Below, piece after piece: positions 54,263 to 64,000 of a DNA stretch of 64,000 nt. Position numbers and translations under genes: made by a program. Below the pieces are notes generated by a model. It was not told the origin of the DNA. It saw only the letters and a program-made list of their open reading frames with translations, and did no database searches. Every line of letters starts with the position of its first letter. Position 1 is the stretch's first letter. The stretch is from contig CM066924.1 of NCBI GenBank assembly GCA_033964015.1, positions 7,980,251 to 8,044,250 of the forward strand, given 5' to 3'. This DNA comes from Scolanthus callimorphus (Eukaryota; Cnidaria; Anthozoa; Actiniaria; Edwardsiidae).

Positions 54263-54682
54263 TTCTGATGTTCAAAGCATCTTTAAATGTCTGCAACCCA
54301 GATTCAGTCAAGTAATTGAGCTGCTGATCCTCTGATGAACATGTTTGGCAAACTATACACTTAGTGTAGTCTGTTTCAAATTTCTGAAGGGGTCTTTTTG
54401 AAGAAAATAGCACATCTATTTCTTTAGTCTCCATGCGTATCTAAAAACAAATCTCTGCATAAGCGTCTTTCCTTTGCAAAGGAATAGATACAGATTCACT
54501 AGCTTTTTTTCCAGAACAGATTTCTATCAACCAGAGACTGGAGGCTTTGAATAATGGCTTTTGCTTACAAAATGGTGTCATTGAATTCAGGGACCAATGA
54601 ATCTTGTTTGCTTGCTTGTGTTTTTTGTTGTTGAAAGTCAAGCAAACGGAAAAGAAGAACAAACGAAAAAAGGCACAACACG

Positions 54683-54724
54683 TCTTCATTATACGTAAAT
54701 GGATCTTCATTATACGTAAATGGA
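54683..54724. repeat. 21-bp tandem duplication
   Basis: CTTCATTATACGTAAATGGA plus T, twice in a row. Confidence 0.9.
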
Positions 54725-54849
54725 TCGCACTACTCAAAACCTTATGCTCTCCTGGACAAAAGTTAAGAGTTATTGATTTTTCAATCACGCTTTACGGCTC
54801 GCCAAGACAAAAAGGTTTGATTGAAAAGATTTGTCTTGGAGAGCCGTTT

Positions 54850-57150
54850 TGATCGTAAACAAAACAGCAATATTGTATTTCGATTTTTCTATAAGAATTA
54901 CCTTTTTGTATCATTGTTATATAATGGAATCACAAACAAGTGAGGTGATCAAAATGGCGTGGCTTCCAGTGGTGATCCAGGACTTGAAGCTTACAAAATA
55001 ACAAAACGAGAAAAAATAATAACTATAAAGTCAAACGAAATTTGACAAAATATAAAAATAACAATATCATGGAAAGCAAATATGAGTTAACTAGTCACCT
55101 GTTGGTTTCTGCTACGTCGTATGTGTTGAGATTATCATACACGAATGACGTGAGTAAAATGGCGCCAGCAGCTCGTAAATTGATTGTTAACGAGAGACCG
55201 AGAATTCCTCGACTTCAGGCAATAATTCTAGACTTAAATGATTTCAAAGAACTTGGAAACAAGCTCCACTAGTTGCTCTACCGAATTTCAAGGTAAATTT
55301 TACAAGCAAAAGGTAAAAATGTACGATAAAGAACGGAGAAATCTGGAATATGTGGGCGAATCCTCCGAGTGCGATTCAAACTGAAATTCCAACGGTCGTT
55401 CACATCCGGGAATTTGAAAACCAGTGACAAATATGCGCGCGCAAAACATTTTGATTTTTAGAAATGGTTTATATTTATTTTGTTTTATAAGCAATATGGA
55501 AACTAAATAAAATGGTATAGGATTTGTAAGATATTTCTATATCTGTTTTTCAGCTCCCTTGGTAAAATAAGTAGCTACGTATGTAAAAACACGCTCTGCA
55601 TCATTAACCGTTTCATTTGCAAAAACAAACCTGTTTTCATGCCTTGTTTAAGCTGTTATATCAGTTCAACAATTTACAACAACAGCTGCTTATTCTCGGC
55701 ACTTAACAACAATTCCTATAATGAAAATGTTAAGAATCCAAGATGGCGTATCCAGATGGCCGCCAAAATTGGCAAATATCTATTATGATGTCATCAATGG
55801 TTACCATGGCTACCAAAGGTTATTATGTTGTTGTATTTGTTAATTCTCACAACCACTAAAAGTTTGATGAGGATTGACCAACCAATTCTCGAGATATGCG
55901 AGGGACTCTAGATTCAAGATGGCCGCCATTGAAAGTGACAACGCATAAAATCGTTGTTTTTTTATTAAAGTAACTGAAAATTGAAAACCATTGCATCAAA
56001 GTAGATTCACTAATACAAAAGTTGTCATGATTCACGATTTAAAGCACATGAGAGTTCAGCAAACTAATGTTATATTGAGAAAAACCTTTAAAGAAGTTGA
56101 AAAATCAGCAAAAATATGGTCCCTTGAGAACGTTTCCTGTGATAAACAAGTCACGTGATGAAATTGATGACGTCACATTTCCTTACAAAATGAATGAAAA
56201 ATATTTTAAGAACGTTTCCTCCATTATGGATCAGTTCTTTATTTATTAGTGAACAGTATTGCTGCAAAAAAGTACAATGAAGTTTATCCTATTAATGCCG
56301 TGTCTGCCGTTCGCTAAAACGTTATATGTGACGTCATCAACGCGTTTCTCACGTGGTTTGCAAGAGTTTCATATCGTCCAACATCGCATTTCACACTCTC
56401 TGATATACCACCTTTTCATCCCCGTATAAGAAAATTTTATATCAAGCCGTCAATGTCAAAGTCATTTTTAAGCCACTTCTGGCCTGTTGGCCCCCTGACT
56501 AAATGACGAAACTTGGCAAAAGTTGTCTTTAGGTTCCTACCTGTCTATTGTCAAAGTCACGTGACATGACGTCACTGTTTACGTCATTGAAAATGACAAA
56601 AACATCTGAAACCACTCAAAAGCGACTTGATGGTTATACGTCTGAATTCTGATACCACTTTTCCTTATGTATGGTGCTCCGCTCAGGAGCTCCGCTATAA
56701 GATCCAGTGAAAAAAATGGTAGAAATAAAAAAACATCATAAATGTCTGAACTCAAAGCAATATGCAGATCTTTCTTATCGGCGTTAAAATACATTATCTT
56801 GGAAACTTTATCAAATCATACTCTTGTGTAATATTTGTCTTCGTGTTTGTTTTAAAGCAATGTTTGTTGAAGGCTCGTTTGTGACTGAAGGATTAAAATT
56901 GCTTTTTTATTGTTGCTAAAAAAGGGATGTTCTATCGTATGGTAAAACCGAAGCCGCGACTGTTTAAATCTGAGCACGGACCTTTTTCTTATTCACTTCT
57001 CAACAAAAAACACGCATTTCTTTTTTCAAAACGAATAAGCAAAAACATTCCTGAGAACTTAAATGGAATTGTTATATAGCAAGTGCTCACCCCAACAGAG
57101 CGCGCGCTCTTATTGGCTAAATCAAGGTCACGTGGTGAAGTACAAATCAA
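54850..57150. other. No gene recognised; diverged CRE-type repeat at 56140-56700
   Basis: Short ORFs only. Contains CAAGATGGCCGCC twice (55738-55930) and, at 56140-56700, TGACGTCA sites ending in GCTCCGCTCAGGAGCTCCGC. This suggests another old member of the 42-45 kb satellite family. Confidence 0.5.
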
Positions 57151-57207
57151 ATATTCCCCGATCAGTCAATATTTCGAAAAATTATTGACTGGTCGGGGAA
57201 TATTGCT
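57150..57207. repeat. Small hairpin
   Basis: AATATTCCCCGATCAGTCAA against TTGACTGGTCGGGGAATATT around a short AT loop. Confidence 0.92.
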
Positions 57208-57471
57208 TTCGCGCGTCGCGTTTGAGAGCGGGAAAAAAGAGAAAGTTTATTGTAAACACGCGAGTCTTTTTTAAAACCTTTGCTAATTTTGATTTAAGTT
57301 TTTGCTAATGCAAGAAAATTGTGTTGTTTATGAGTGTTTTCCCTTTACATGATGCAGTCGCGCGCAAACTTTGTAACTTCTCTTTTCATTCTTGAAATAC
57401 ACTTGTTTTTGTTTTGTTTTTGTTTTTAAATACACTTAATAATTGCAGTATATTTTCTGCTATATAACAAA

Positions 57472-57610
57472 ACACTTAATGACTACTCCCTCGGGAAACA
57501 CCAGTTTTGTTTCCCTCGAATCTCGATGTTTCCCTCGACTTCGTCTCGGGAAACATCGAGATTCTCGGGAAACAAAACTGATGTTTCCCTCGGGAGCAGT
57601 CATTAAGTGT
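57472..57610. repeat. Foldback MITE, 139 bp
   Basis: Long palindrome from ACACTTAATGACT to AGTCATTAAGTGT with inner arms containing TCTCGATGTTTCCCTCGA and repeated TTTCCCTCG/CGGGAAAC. Confidence 0.95.
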
Positions 57611-57614
57611 ATAA

Positions 57615-59110
57615 TATTTCTCTAAGAATAATTTTTTTCTGCTGATTCGAATTAGCTATCTGAACTACATTATTATACAGAATTCTAACTCACTAAAGAT
57701 CGTTTTTCACAATGAAGCAAGCGGAGACGTAGACAGAAGCGTACGTTCTTACGTCAAAGAAAAGCAAAGAACGAAGATATAAGCGTAAGCCTCCTTGGTA
57801 AAAAATACCTTGGAAACAATTTTTAAAAGTCCTGACTTAACTATTTGTTCTGTTTTCTACTCCGCTTCACTAACCGCAAGCGTTGGAAACGGAGAGGAGA
57901 CGTAAGAAAAAAGAAACCTTCCATTTCAATTTGCTCACTTCAAGCTAACGTCTCCGTTCTTTCAAAATTTCCACACGGACGTCAGCTTGCTTGCATCTCT
58001 GTCTGCCTCTCTGCTTACTTTACTAGTCAAAGCCAAACCTCGATGAATAAAACAGGTCTTTTCATTAAGAAATTCTCTAGGAATGCTCACCTCTCTTCGA
58101 AGGTGAAATCAAATAAGTGCTTTTGCAGGTATTGTTCGTTTAACAGGCACGTTCAGTTTCCAACCAATTTTGATCAATTCTATCTCGGTTCACAATATGC
58201 ATTTGCGATTTTGTTTACTCTCAGGTAGAGCACCTGTAGCGCAAGTTATGAGATGACGACGACCTGTTGTACAGAGCCTGAGTTACATCACAATCGTAAC
58301 ATTCAAAGGAGCAACTGTAAACTGATTTACTTGACAAGGAAATACATTGACACAAATAACTCCGTAAGATACAACAATCCTTCAAAACTATTCGTTAGCT
58401 ATCCACATATCAAAGAAAAGGAAGCAACTCATTATTAGCTGTCAAGACGGCTTTCAAGAGAATATATCTTTGCGTTTATATAAATTAAAAGATGATAGCA
58501 AAGACTTGTCAATAGTCGAATGCAGATTTCAGGTATTTAAATGTTTAATTCAGCAGAGTACACGCTCAGCAAGAGCGCGCGGTATTGCTAGAGCTGCTTA
58601 TAAATTTTAGAACAACTGAAAAAAAAATACAATTAAATTTTTATCCATTAGGCGTCAATGTCTTGGCGCATTTCCTCGCGACGGGACTAGGAAAACCTTC
58701 ACTTTGCCATGGTTAATAAATAACTGGATGGATTGTTTTCACAGTAGAGTTTAGCACATTTTAATAAATAAGATATTTTTTTATAGAAATTCATATATTT
58801 ATTATTGTACATTTTTTACTTAAACAGGTCTGTAGGTAAAGAACTTTGCCAAATTCTGAATTTCCGTACTGTTGGCATATGTATATGTATATGTATATGA
58901 TATATGTTTTCCTTTTTCTTATACAATGCAAATAATTGTGTAAAAGAAACAAAATTTTAGAAACAGGCCAAATATATTATTCAAAGACGACCATATGCCA
59001 AAATCAATGACAGCTATTTTAGATACAATTATAACTCGAATAGAATCCGAATCAAAGAAACATCACATAAAACTTATACAATAAACGGAAAACTAAGTTT
59101 TTATTTATGA
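57615..59110. other. No gene recognised
   Basis: AT-rich. The 127-residue plus-strand ORF at 57845-58228 is basic and has no motif or splice support. A short GTATAT run lies at 58878-58905. Confidence 0.45.
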
Positions 59111-59114
59111 GTTG

Positions 59115-59297
59115 GAGACTTTTTTGAGTGTTTTGTTGACAAATACACGCGCTGGCAATACAATGAACGATAAATTTTGGAATACTGCACGAGTTCTGCA
59201 CGAGGCGTTAGCCGAGTGCAGTATAAAAAAATTGAGTTCATTGTATTGCCAGCAAGTGCGTGTATTTGTCGACAAAACACGAAATAAAAGTCTCTAA
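59115..59297. repeat. Foldback MITE
   Basis: Arms GTGTTTTGTTGACAAATACA and complement, ends GAGACTTTT. Explains the mirror-image ORFs here. Confidence 0.92.
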
Positions 59298-60074
59298 CAC
59301 TTTTAATATACAATCTGAGTTCACGGCGTGGACCTGCGTGAAGAAGTATCAGAATGGTTTCCCTGACTAGACTCAAAATTAATTACAACTTTTACTTCAA
59401 ATGCAAGTATTTAATTGAATTCGGAATTTTTAGGTACACGAACTGCATTCTGATAGTTCGGAAATACAAAAAGCATAAATAAAAAATTTTGAAAAGTATT
59501 AATAAGTTGTAAAATCAAGAAAGATTTGCACTTTCCGTGAACACTGCACGATTTTTATGCGTTATTGCCAATAACGCACTCGCCCCGTTTGATGTCGAAG
59601 GGTAACGAAAACTCACGTGATCAGTTTTAACCAATGGGGTCCGCGCATTTTGTCCGTGAACGAAGATTGTATATTAATCTGAATTTAAGAATGAGACAAA
59701 AGCATCCAGGTATGAAATATGAAACAAAGGCGAATGTTAGAATTTCAATCATAAGCTCCGCATTAAAACTTGAAGACATGCAAGGCCTAAAATTCCAAGG
59801 GATAAAAGGTTCTCTCTGTGAATGCTGTCTTTCAAACGTTCTTCTACTGTGTCTCATATTGTGGTTTAAGGAAGTCATTATTTAATGATATTCGCAAACA
59901 TTACAATATATTTTTTTTAAATTAGAACTCAAGAACAAATTTTCTAAAATTCCTACATATGTTAAAAACATAGGTCCGCTAACGCGAACGGGAAGCTATT
60001 TGCGATTGCCATGAGACATTGTACTCCCCCCTCCAACCAAAATTCCTGGTTACGCTTCTGTATACGTACTTCGG

Positions 60075-60525
60075 TCTACAGTCGAAGCTCTCGTAAGCGA
60101 CCACCTCGGGAACGGAAAAATGCGGTCGTTAACGGAGCTGGTCGCTTACGAGAACGATTCTCGTAAGCGACCACCAAGCGGCTTCCTACTTGAACAATAG
60201 GTATTGGTCGCTTACGAGAGCTTAGTACAATAAATCTAGAAAATATCATGTGATACTAATGCTTAAAATAGTTTGATTTAATTCCCGACTTTAATTAAGA
60301 ATAGACAACCGCAAATATGTACATAGAAAATAGCATTTCATCGGTGCAGCTTGTATCAGTTTAGATATTTATGAGGTGATGACTGATGTTTTAAAGACAA
60401 AAAAGTACTGTGGTCGCTTACGAGAGCTTAAAAACAAATAAAAATCTCTGTTGGTGATTTGAAATTGTGGTCGCTAACGGAGCTGGTCGCATCGATAAGG
60501 CGGTCGCTTACGAGAGCTTGAAGTA
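60075..60525. repeat. GGTCGCTTACGAGAGCTT repeat element
   Basis: At least six copies, in both orientations, of TCTCGTAAGCGACCAC or its complement, spaced irregularly. Confidence 0.88.
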
Positions 60526-60567
60526 ACAGAGTTTATGCGACATTTCAAACGGGGTTTCGGGAAAATT

Positions 60568-60734
60568 CAGGGGCGTAGCCAGGGGGGGGCCCGCCCCCCC
60601 CCCCCCCCCCCCCTTTCTCGGGAGATTTCCCATACATTTACTGTATTTGCTGGAGGAAATTTGAACATTTTCGTCCCATGTTTTCACTATCCGCCCCCCC
60701 CCCCCTCCTTCAGAAATTCCTGGCTACGCCACTG
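60568..60734. repeat. TIR MITE with poly-C/G interior
   Basis: Ends CAGGGGCGTAGCCAGG and CCTGGCTACGCCACTG (hAT-like CAG...CTG termini). The interior contains runs of G and C, which are prone to sequencing error. Confidence 0.82.
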
Positions 60735-61052
60735 CAATTAGACCTCGAGGCCGAATGTGCTATGATGAATATAGCCTCCTCCGCAGGCATCTCCGTGTGA
60801 TTTCCGTGTGCTTTGCATCGTTTTGCATCGCTTCGTTGGCGGTTTTGGCAGAGCGGAACCTGAGAACGAGTTCAAACCCTACCCTTTCACGATCACACCA
60901 CCGGAAGTCCAACCAAGCGCGTCGAAGAAGGCTCGAAATAGGTGTTTCAAAACACAACGAGACGCCTGCGGAGGAGGCTATGATGAATAGACCATGAGGC
61001 CCAAGGCAGAATGGTCTATTGATATCATAGCACATGAGGACGAGAGGTCTAA
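60727..61052. repeat. Foldback element
   Basis: Outer ends ATTAGACCTCG and CGAGAGGTCTAAT; inner arms ATAGCCTCCTCCGCAGGC and GCCTGCGGAGGAGGCTAT. Confidence 0.85.
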
Positions 61053-61283
61053 TTGCTTTAGTATAAACCAACTAGTTGGTCGGTTTTGGTAATGAATTCG
61101 GTAATTTTATGTTGAAAAAATCAAATTTTCTTGCAAAGAAAGGTGGTGGTTTTGCCAGGTACGGTCTATCACTAATAGACCATTAGTAGCTCAGCCAATC
61201 AGAATGCAGGATTTGTAATAGACCATTAGTTGGTTTATACTAATTTCCTTTATATCTCAGTCCGAGCCATCCACCCGTTGAGA

Positions 61284-61372
61284 AGTGGCGAATAGCTCAA
61301 TCTGCAGAGGGCCGGGGAAAACAAATCAAACCGGGTCGACCGAGGTTCGACTCCCGGTATCGGCTATTTTTT
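61284..61372 (+). other. tRNA-like / SINE-like segment
   Basis: TAGCTCAATCTGCAGAG resembles an A box and GGTTCGACTCC is a good B box about 50 bp later; a T-rich run follows (Pol III terminator-like). The acceptor and T stems pair poorly, so this is more likely a tRNA-derived SINE head or pseudo-tRNA than a working tRNA. Confidence 0.5.
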
Positions 61373-61898
61373 TCTTTTTCTCCCTTCAATTTTTTTTCTA
61401 GCATTATTGAATCAACATAAGAAAGTAAGCCACTTAAAACTGCAAAACAATTGCAAAATAAACTAGAAGTAATCGAAGATTAGTAAGTGCGCTCGTGGTT
61501 AAATCTTTTTCCGCTAAACCTTCCCTAATCTACAGCAAGCAACTTGCATATAACCTATACACTGTAAGGTTCTTATGAAACAGCTATCTAAGAATGTCAA
61601 ATTTCAGCCTGACTTTCTCGCGTTCTTAATCCATTTGTTCTTACAGAAACGTTGATTACCTCTATGTCCAATATTCTTGAGTTGTTAGAGTAAATTCAGT
61701 AAATTAAGTATATAGCAAGAACATTGTTTCTATTCTGAAATGTTCGTCAGAACTCTTCATACTTCTTCAGAAATCAAATCGCTGGAATGAGACATAGTTA
61801 ACCATTCGTATTATTTACGTTCAAAGTCGAACAGATTCCAGTAATCTGTGCTGAAGAGTCGGTGTCTAGTTTTCGTAGGCTATATTTTGGTCAAGTTT

Positions 61899-62305
61899 CA
61901 GGGGCACCCAACGATTATTTTCGGTAAAATATCTATTCGGATGGGGTCCTGAGAGCTGAAACTTTCGCTTCAGAATTTCAAGCTTTAACTTTCGTACATA
62001 GATCATAAGATCCACTGGATTTTTCGAATAGCACAAAAAGTTAAATTTTACTAATTTTGGGGGGATTTTTGCCGTTAAAAAGGTCACCTAAAATTTTCGG
62101 ATAGAGTCTTTCCCCTAGCATTTTCGGAAGACTTGATTTCAATCCCTAATATTTTCGCAATCCAAAACTTTCAGCTACGAAATCCGAACAGATATAAAAT
62201 TTGTAGGGATTAAAAATACCCAGTTTACAGTCATTTGTATGCTCAGCAACGACTTATAATGGCATTCTGAGCTGTTTTACGGTATTGTCTCGTTGGGTGC
62301 CCCTG
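61899..62305. mobile_element. 407-bp MITE with TSD
   Basis: Perfect 16-bp ends CAGGGGCACCCAACGA and TCGTTGGGTGCCCCTG. AAGTTT is duplicated directly outside both ends (61893-61898 and 62306-62311). The minus-strand ORF inside is a by-product. Ends look hAT-like, but the duplication is 6 bp rather than 8. Confidence 0.9.
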
Positions 62306-62876
62306 AAGTTTCACACTGTAGACTGAGAGAAGTTTCGATCAACGCAGTCATGTTCAAAACACACGTGGGTTGTACAGTTCTGTCTCGCGTAAATTTTATC
62401 GTTTGTTTACTAGAAAATACAGCACTAAACAGCCTCCTGACGTCCAGATAAGTAGCTTCGTCCATTTTTTCTTTCTGTCAAAAAATCACCAGATCCAAAA
62501 ATCCAGCCACACGGTGGAGATCGAGAAAGCACGAAACAAACATGAACTCGTTTTATTTGTCCGCACACGTGAGTGGGAAATTACATTACGTCATAAAACA
62601 ACTCACAAACCAGTTTATCTGGTCGTTCGCAACATCAAGTCGAGGCTATTTCAGTCCCCGACATCTCAGCTCAAAACGCTACAGCATCCAGCCCACACGA
62701 CGAGATTAGAATGCGCTCGTAGAACTCGCGCAATAAATAAATTTGCGATTCACAAAGACCGAATTGATCGATTGCCTTGCGAACTGTGCGAAGTCCGATC
62801 ACGCCAACGAAGCCCCAAGCAAGTTTCTGAGAGGGCAGAAGTTGGGTGATTTCTATCCCACTGTTGTGTGAGTAAT

Positions 62877-63041
62877 GTCGAATATTGGGGTCATCTCCAG
62901 TGTAAGAACCATCCCCTGAGGACACCTTTGTGTTTAGTTACTATTTAATCATGATTGGTTCAACCTTCGTTCTACCAAACAAAGAAAGCTTTGTGACGCA
63001 GCTGGTGAGTTCTTACACTGGAGATGAGCCGAATATTGTGC
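62877..63041. repeat. TIR MITE, about 165 bp
   Basis: CGAATATTGGGGTCATCTCC plus AGTGTAAGAAC at the left; GTTCTTACACTGGAGATG with GCCGAATATT at the right. Confidence 0.8.
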
Positions 63042-63339
63042 GAATTCTTACATTTTCAACACTTCAGTGAGCTTTAATAACTTCAAATTATTGTAAAGAA
63101 GCCGCAAAGTGAAGTTGCAGAGGAGTGCGATAACTGCTAAATAGCAGAATCTACATTTTCGCTACTCGTGTTGTGCGATTCTGCTACTCTGGTAAATAGC
63201 AGAATCTACCGTACCGCGCGATACGGGATGATGATACGGAGTGAGCGGGATGCAGCGCGGGATACGGGATGAGCGGGATAACTTAGTGTTGCGAGTACCG
63301 AAAAGAAAACGCGGGATACGGGGTGCAGCGCGAGACACG

Positions 63340-64000
63340 GGATGTTCGCGATTGTGCTTTTCTTCGATTGTGCTTTTCTGCGATTATGCTATTCTGCGAC
63401 TGTGCTATTCTGCGACTGTGCTATTTTGCGATTGTGCTATTCTGCGATTGTGCTATTCTGTGACTGTGCTATTCTGCAAATGTGCTATTCTGCGATTGTG
63501 CTTGCGATTGTGCTATTCTGCGATTATGCTTTTCTGTGACTGTGCTTTACTGCGACTGTGCTATTCTGCGATTGTGCTACTCTGCATTCTGCGATTGTGC
63601 TACTCTGCGATCTTGCGATGGTGTGCTGAGCGCGAGACACGGGATGTTCGCGATTGTGCTATTTCTTCGATTGTGCTATTCTGCGATTATGCTATTCTAT
63701 GACTGTGCTATTCTGCGACTGTGCTATTCTGCGATTGTGCTATTCTGTGACTGTGCTTTACTGCGACTGTGCTATTCTGCGATTGTGCTACTCTGCGATG
63801 GTGCTATTCTGCGATCGTGCTATTCTGCGATTATGCTATTCTGTGACTGTGCTTTACTGCGACTGTGCTATTCTGCGATTGTGCTACTCTGCGATGGTGC
63901 TATTCTGCGATTGTCTTTTATTGCGATTGTGATTATGCTATTTTGCAATTGTTCTACTCTGCGATTGTGCATGCTATTTTGCAATTGTTCTACTCTACGG
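63340..64000. repeat. 16-bp satellite with higher-order repeat
   Basis: Unit GATTGTGCTATTCTGC repeated about 40 times with point changes, running off the window. GCGCGAGACACGGGATGTTC recurs at about 63329 and 63637, giving a higher-order period of about 308 bp. The Cys/Leu-rich ORFs here are products of the repeat. Confidence 0.95.

Larger units (their letters stand above)
46989..54437 (-). pseudogene. Decayed repeat-family gene with SGCDT core and CXC-like C terminus, interrupted by a LINE
   Basis: Pieces in order: 54437-54228 (YTKCIVCQTCSSEDQQLNYL), 52561-52115 (CHRNCRSTYTHK, CCFLCQKKRDGKGKWQLTLV, FRYHKSCMDKF), 51860-50865, about 50960-50702 (SLGRMVSIIPSWNQT), 50010-49828 (VRIGGFHLAENFMGCIGYLM), 49581-49228, 49209-48286 (TWTDMAIEQTYNKEGKSS), 48281-47388 (ASDTDVIVQSM, CYTLSGCDTVSFPFKRGKKK) and 47183-46989 (CKCKTSRCLKSCSCSRAGVQ, a tesmin-like CXC array). 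This is a repeat-encoded protein family common in cnidarian genomes; its enzymatic role is unknown to me. Frame breaks near 52100, 50940 and 48300, plus the LINE insertion, indicate a dead copy, although some gaps may be introns. Confidence 0.65.

Noticed and set aside
57845..58228. 127-residue plus-strand ORF
   Set aside because: No homology signal, no supporting splice sites and repeat-rich surroundings.
62370..62849. 159-residue plus-strand ORF next to the MITE
   Set aside because: Basic, low-information sequence with no motif or splice sites; length alone is not enough.
63241..63932. Long Cys/Leu-rich ORFs (up to 153 residues)
   Set aside because: Periodic translation of the 16-bp satellite, open in several frames.

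Overview
The window is eukaryotic and reads as animal, most likely cnidarian and probably a reef-building (scleractinian) coral. The grounds are many small phase-1 exons encoding extracellular modules, AT-rich introns, and a very high load of hairpin-type (foldback) DNA elements. MAM/LDL-receptor-A mosaic proteins are known from coral skeletal matrix and from many cnidarian gene models. The species call is inference; no search was possible.

Positions 451-36902, minus strand: one giant mosaic extracellular protein gene. I could place 43 coding exons (about 7.6 kb, about 2,500 residues) plus a tentative first exon. Every splice junction keeps frame except one. Module order from the N terminus: hydrophobic leader (36.8 kb), MAM1 (36.1-33.5 kb), an unrecognised 127-residue module (28.6-28.9 kb), two C-type lectin domains (27.9-26.3 kb), a fucolectin/F5/8C-like domain (25.3-24.7 kb), PA14-like (22.0-21.1 kb), a Cys-rich linker (20.0-17.9 kb), MAM2 (17.8-16.6 kb), three LDLa repeats plus a short Cys segment (16.3-15.4 kb), MAM3 (15.0-11.9 kb), MAM4 (11.8-10.5 kb), a laminin-G/ConA-like domain (10.5-7.5 kb), fibronectin type II (7.4-7.2 kb), a MAM N-terminal exon (6.7 kb), pentraxin-like (4.9-3.1 kb), the remaining two MAM exons (3.0-2.45 kb), CUB (2.1-1.76 kb), an LRR N-cap and three LRRs (1.1-0.45 kb). 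The gene runs off the left edge, so its C terminus (membrane anchor or not) is unseen. Many exons lack a Met or cross no long ORF, so a plain ORF scan misses them (FnII, LRRs, one LDLa, MAM2 middle, MAM4 first).

Two features of this gene stand out. The first MAM has an apparent one-base deletion in a C5 run (34949-34953). The intron between MAM1 and the next module is almost exactly filled by a 4.4-kb region with 33-bp perfect inverted terminal repeats (29007-33419), carrying nested inverted subterminal arrays and a possible secretory-signal exon.

37-46.9 kb: no convincing host gene apart from a short two-exon fragment (40.1-40.4 kb) resembling the DUF3504/ZMYM-QRICH1 type. It also holds a large inverted pair of 128-bp satellite arrays rich in CRE palindromes (42.1-45.7 kb), invaded by a smaller TIR element.

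46.98-54.44 kb, minus strand: a decayed repeat-family gene (zinc-binding N terminus, conserved SGCDT-type core, Cys-rich CXC-like C terminus) with frameshifts, interrupted by a 5'-truncated non-LTR retrotransposon (52.57-54.2 kb).

54.8-64 kb: gene-poor, made of hairpin MITEs, a tRNA-like/SINE-like segment (61.3 kb), a TIR element with clear 6-bp target duplication (61.9-62.3 kb), and a 16-bp satellite running off the right edge (63.3-64.0 kb).
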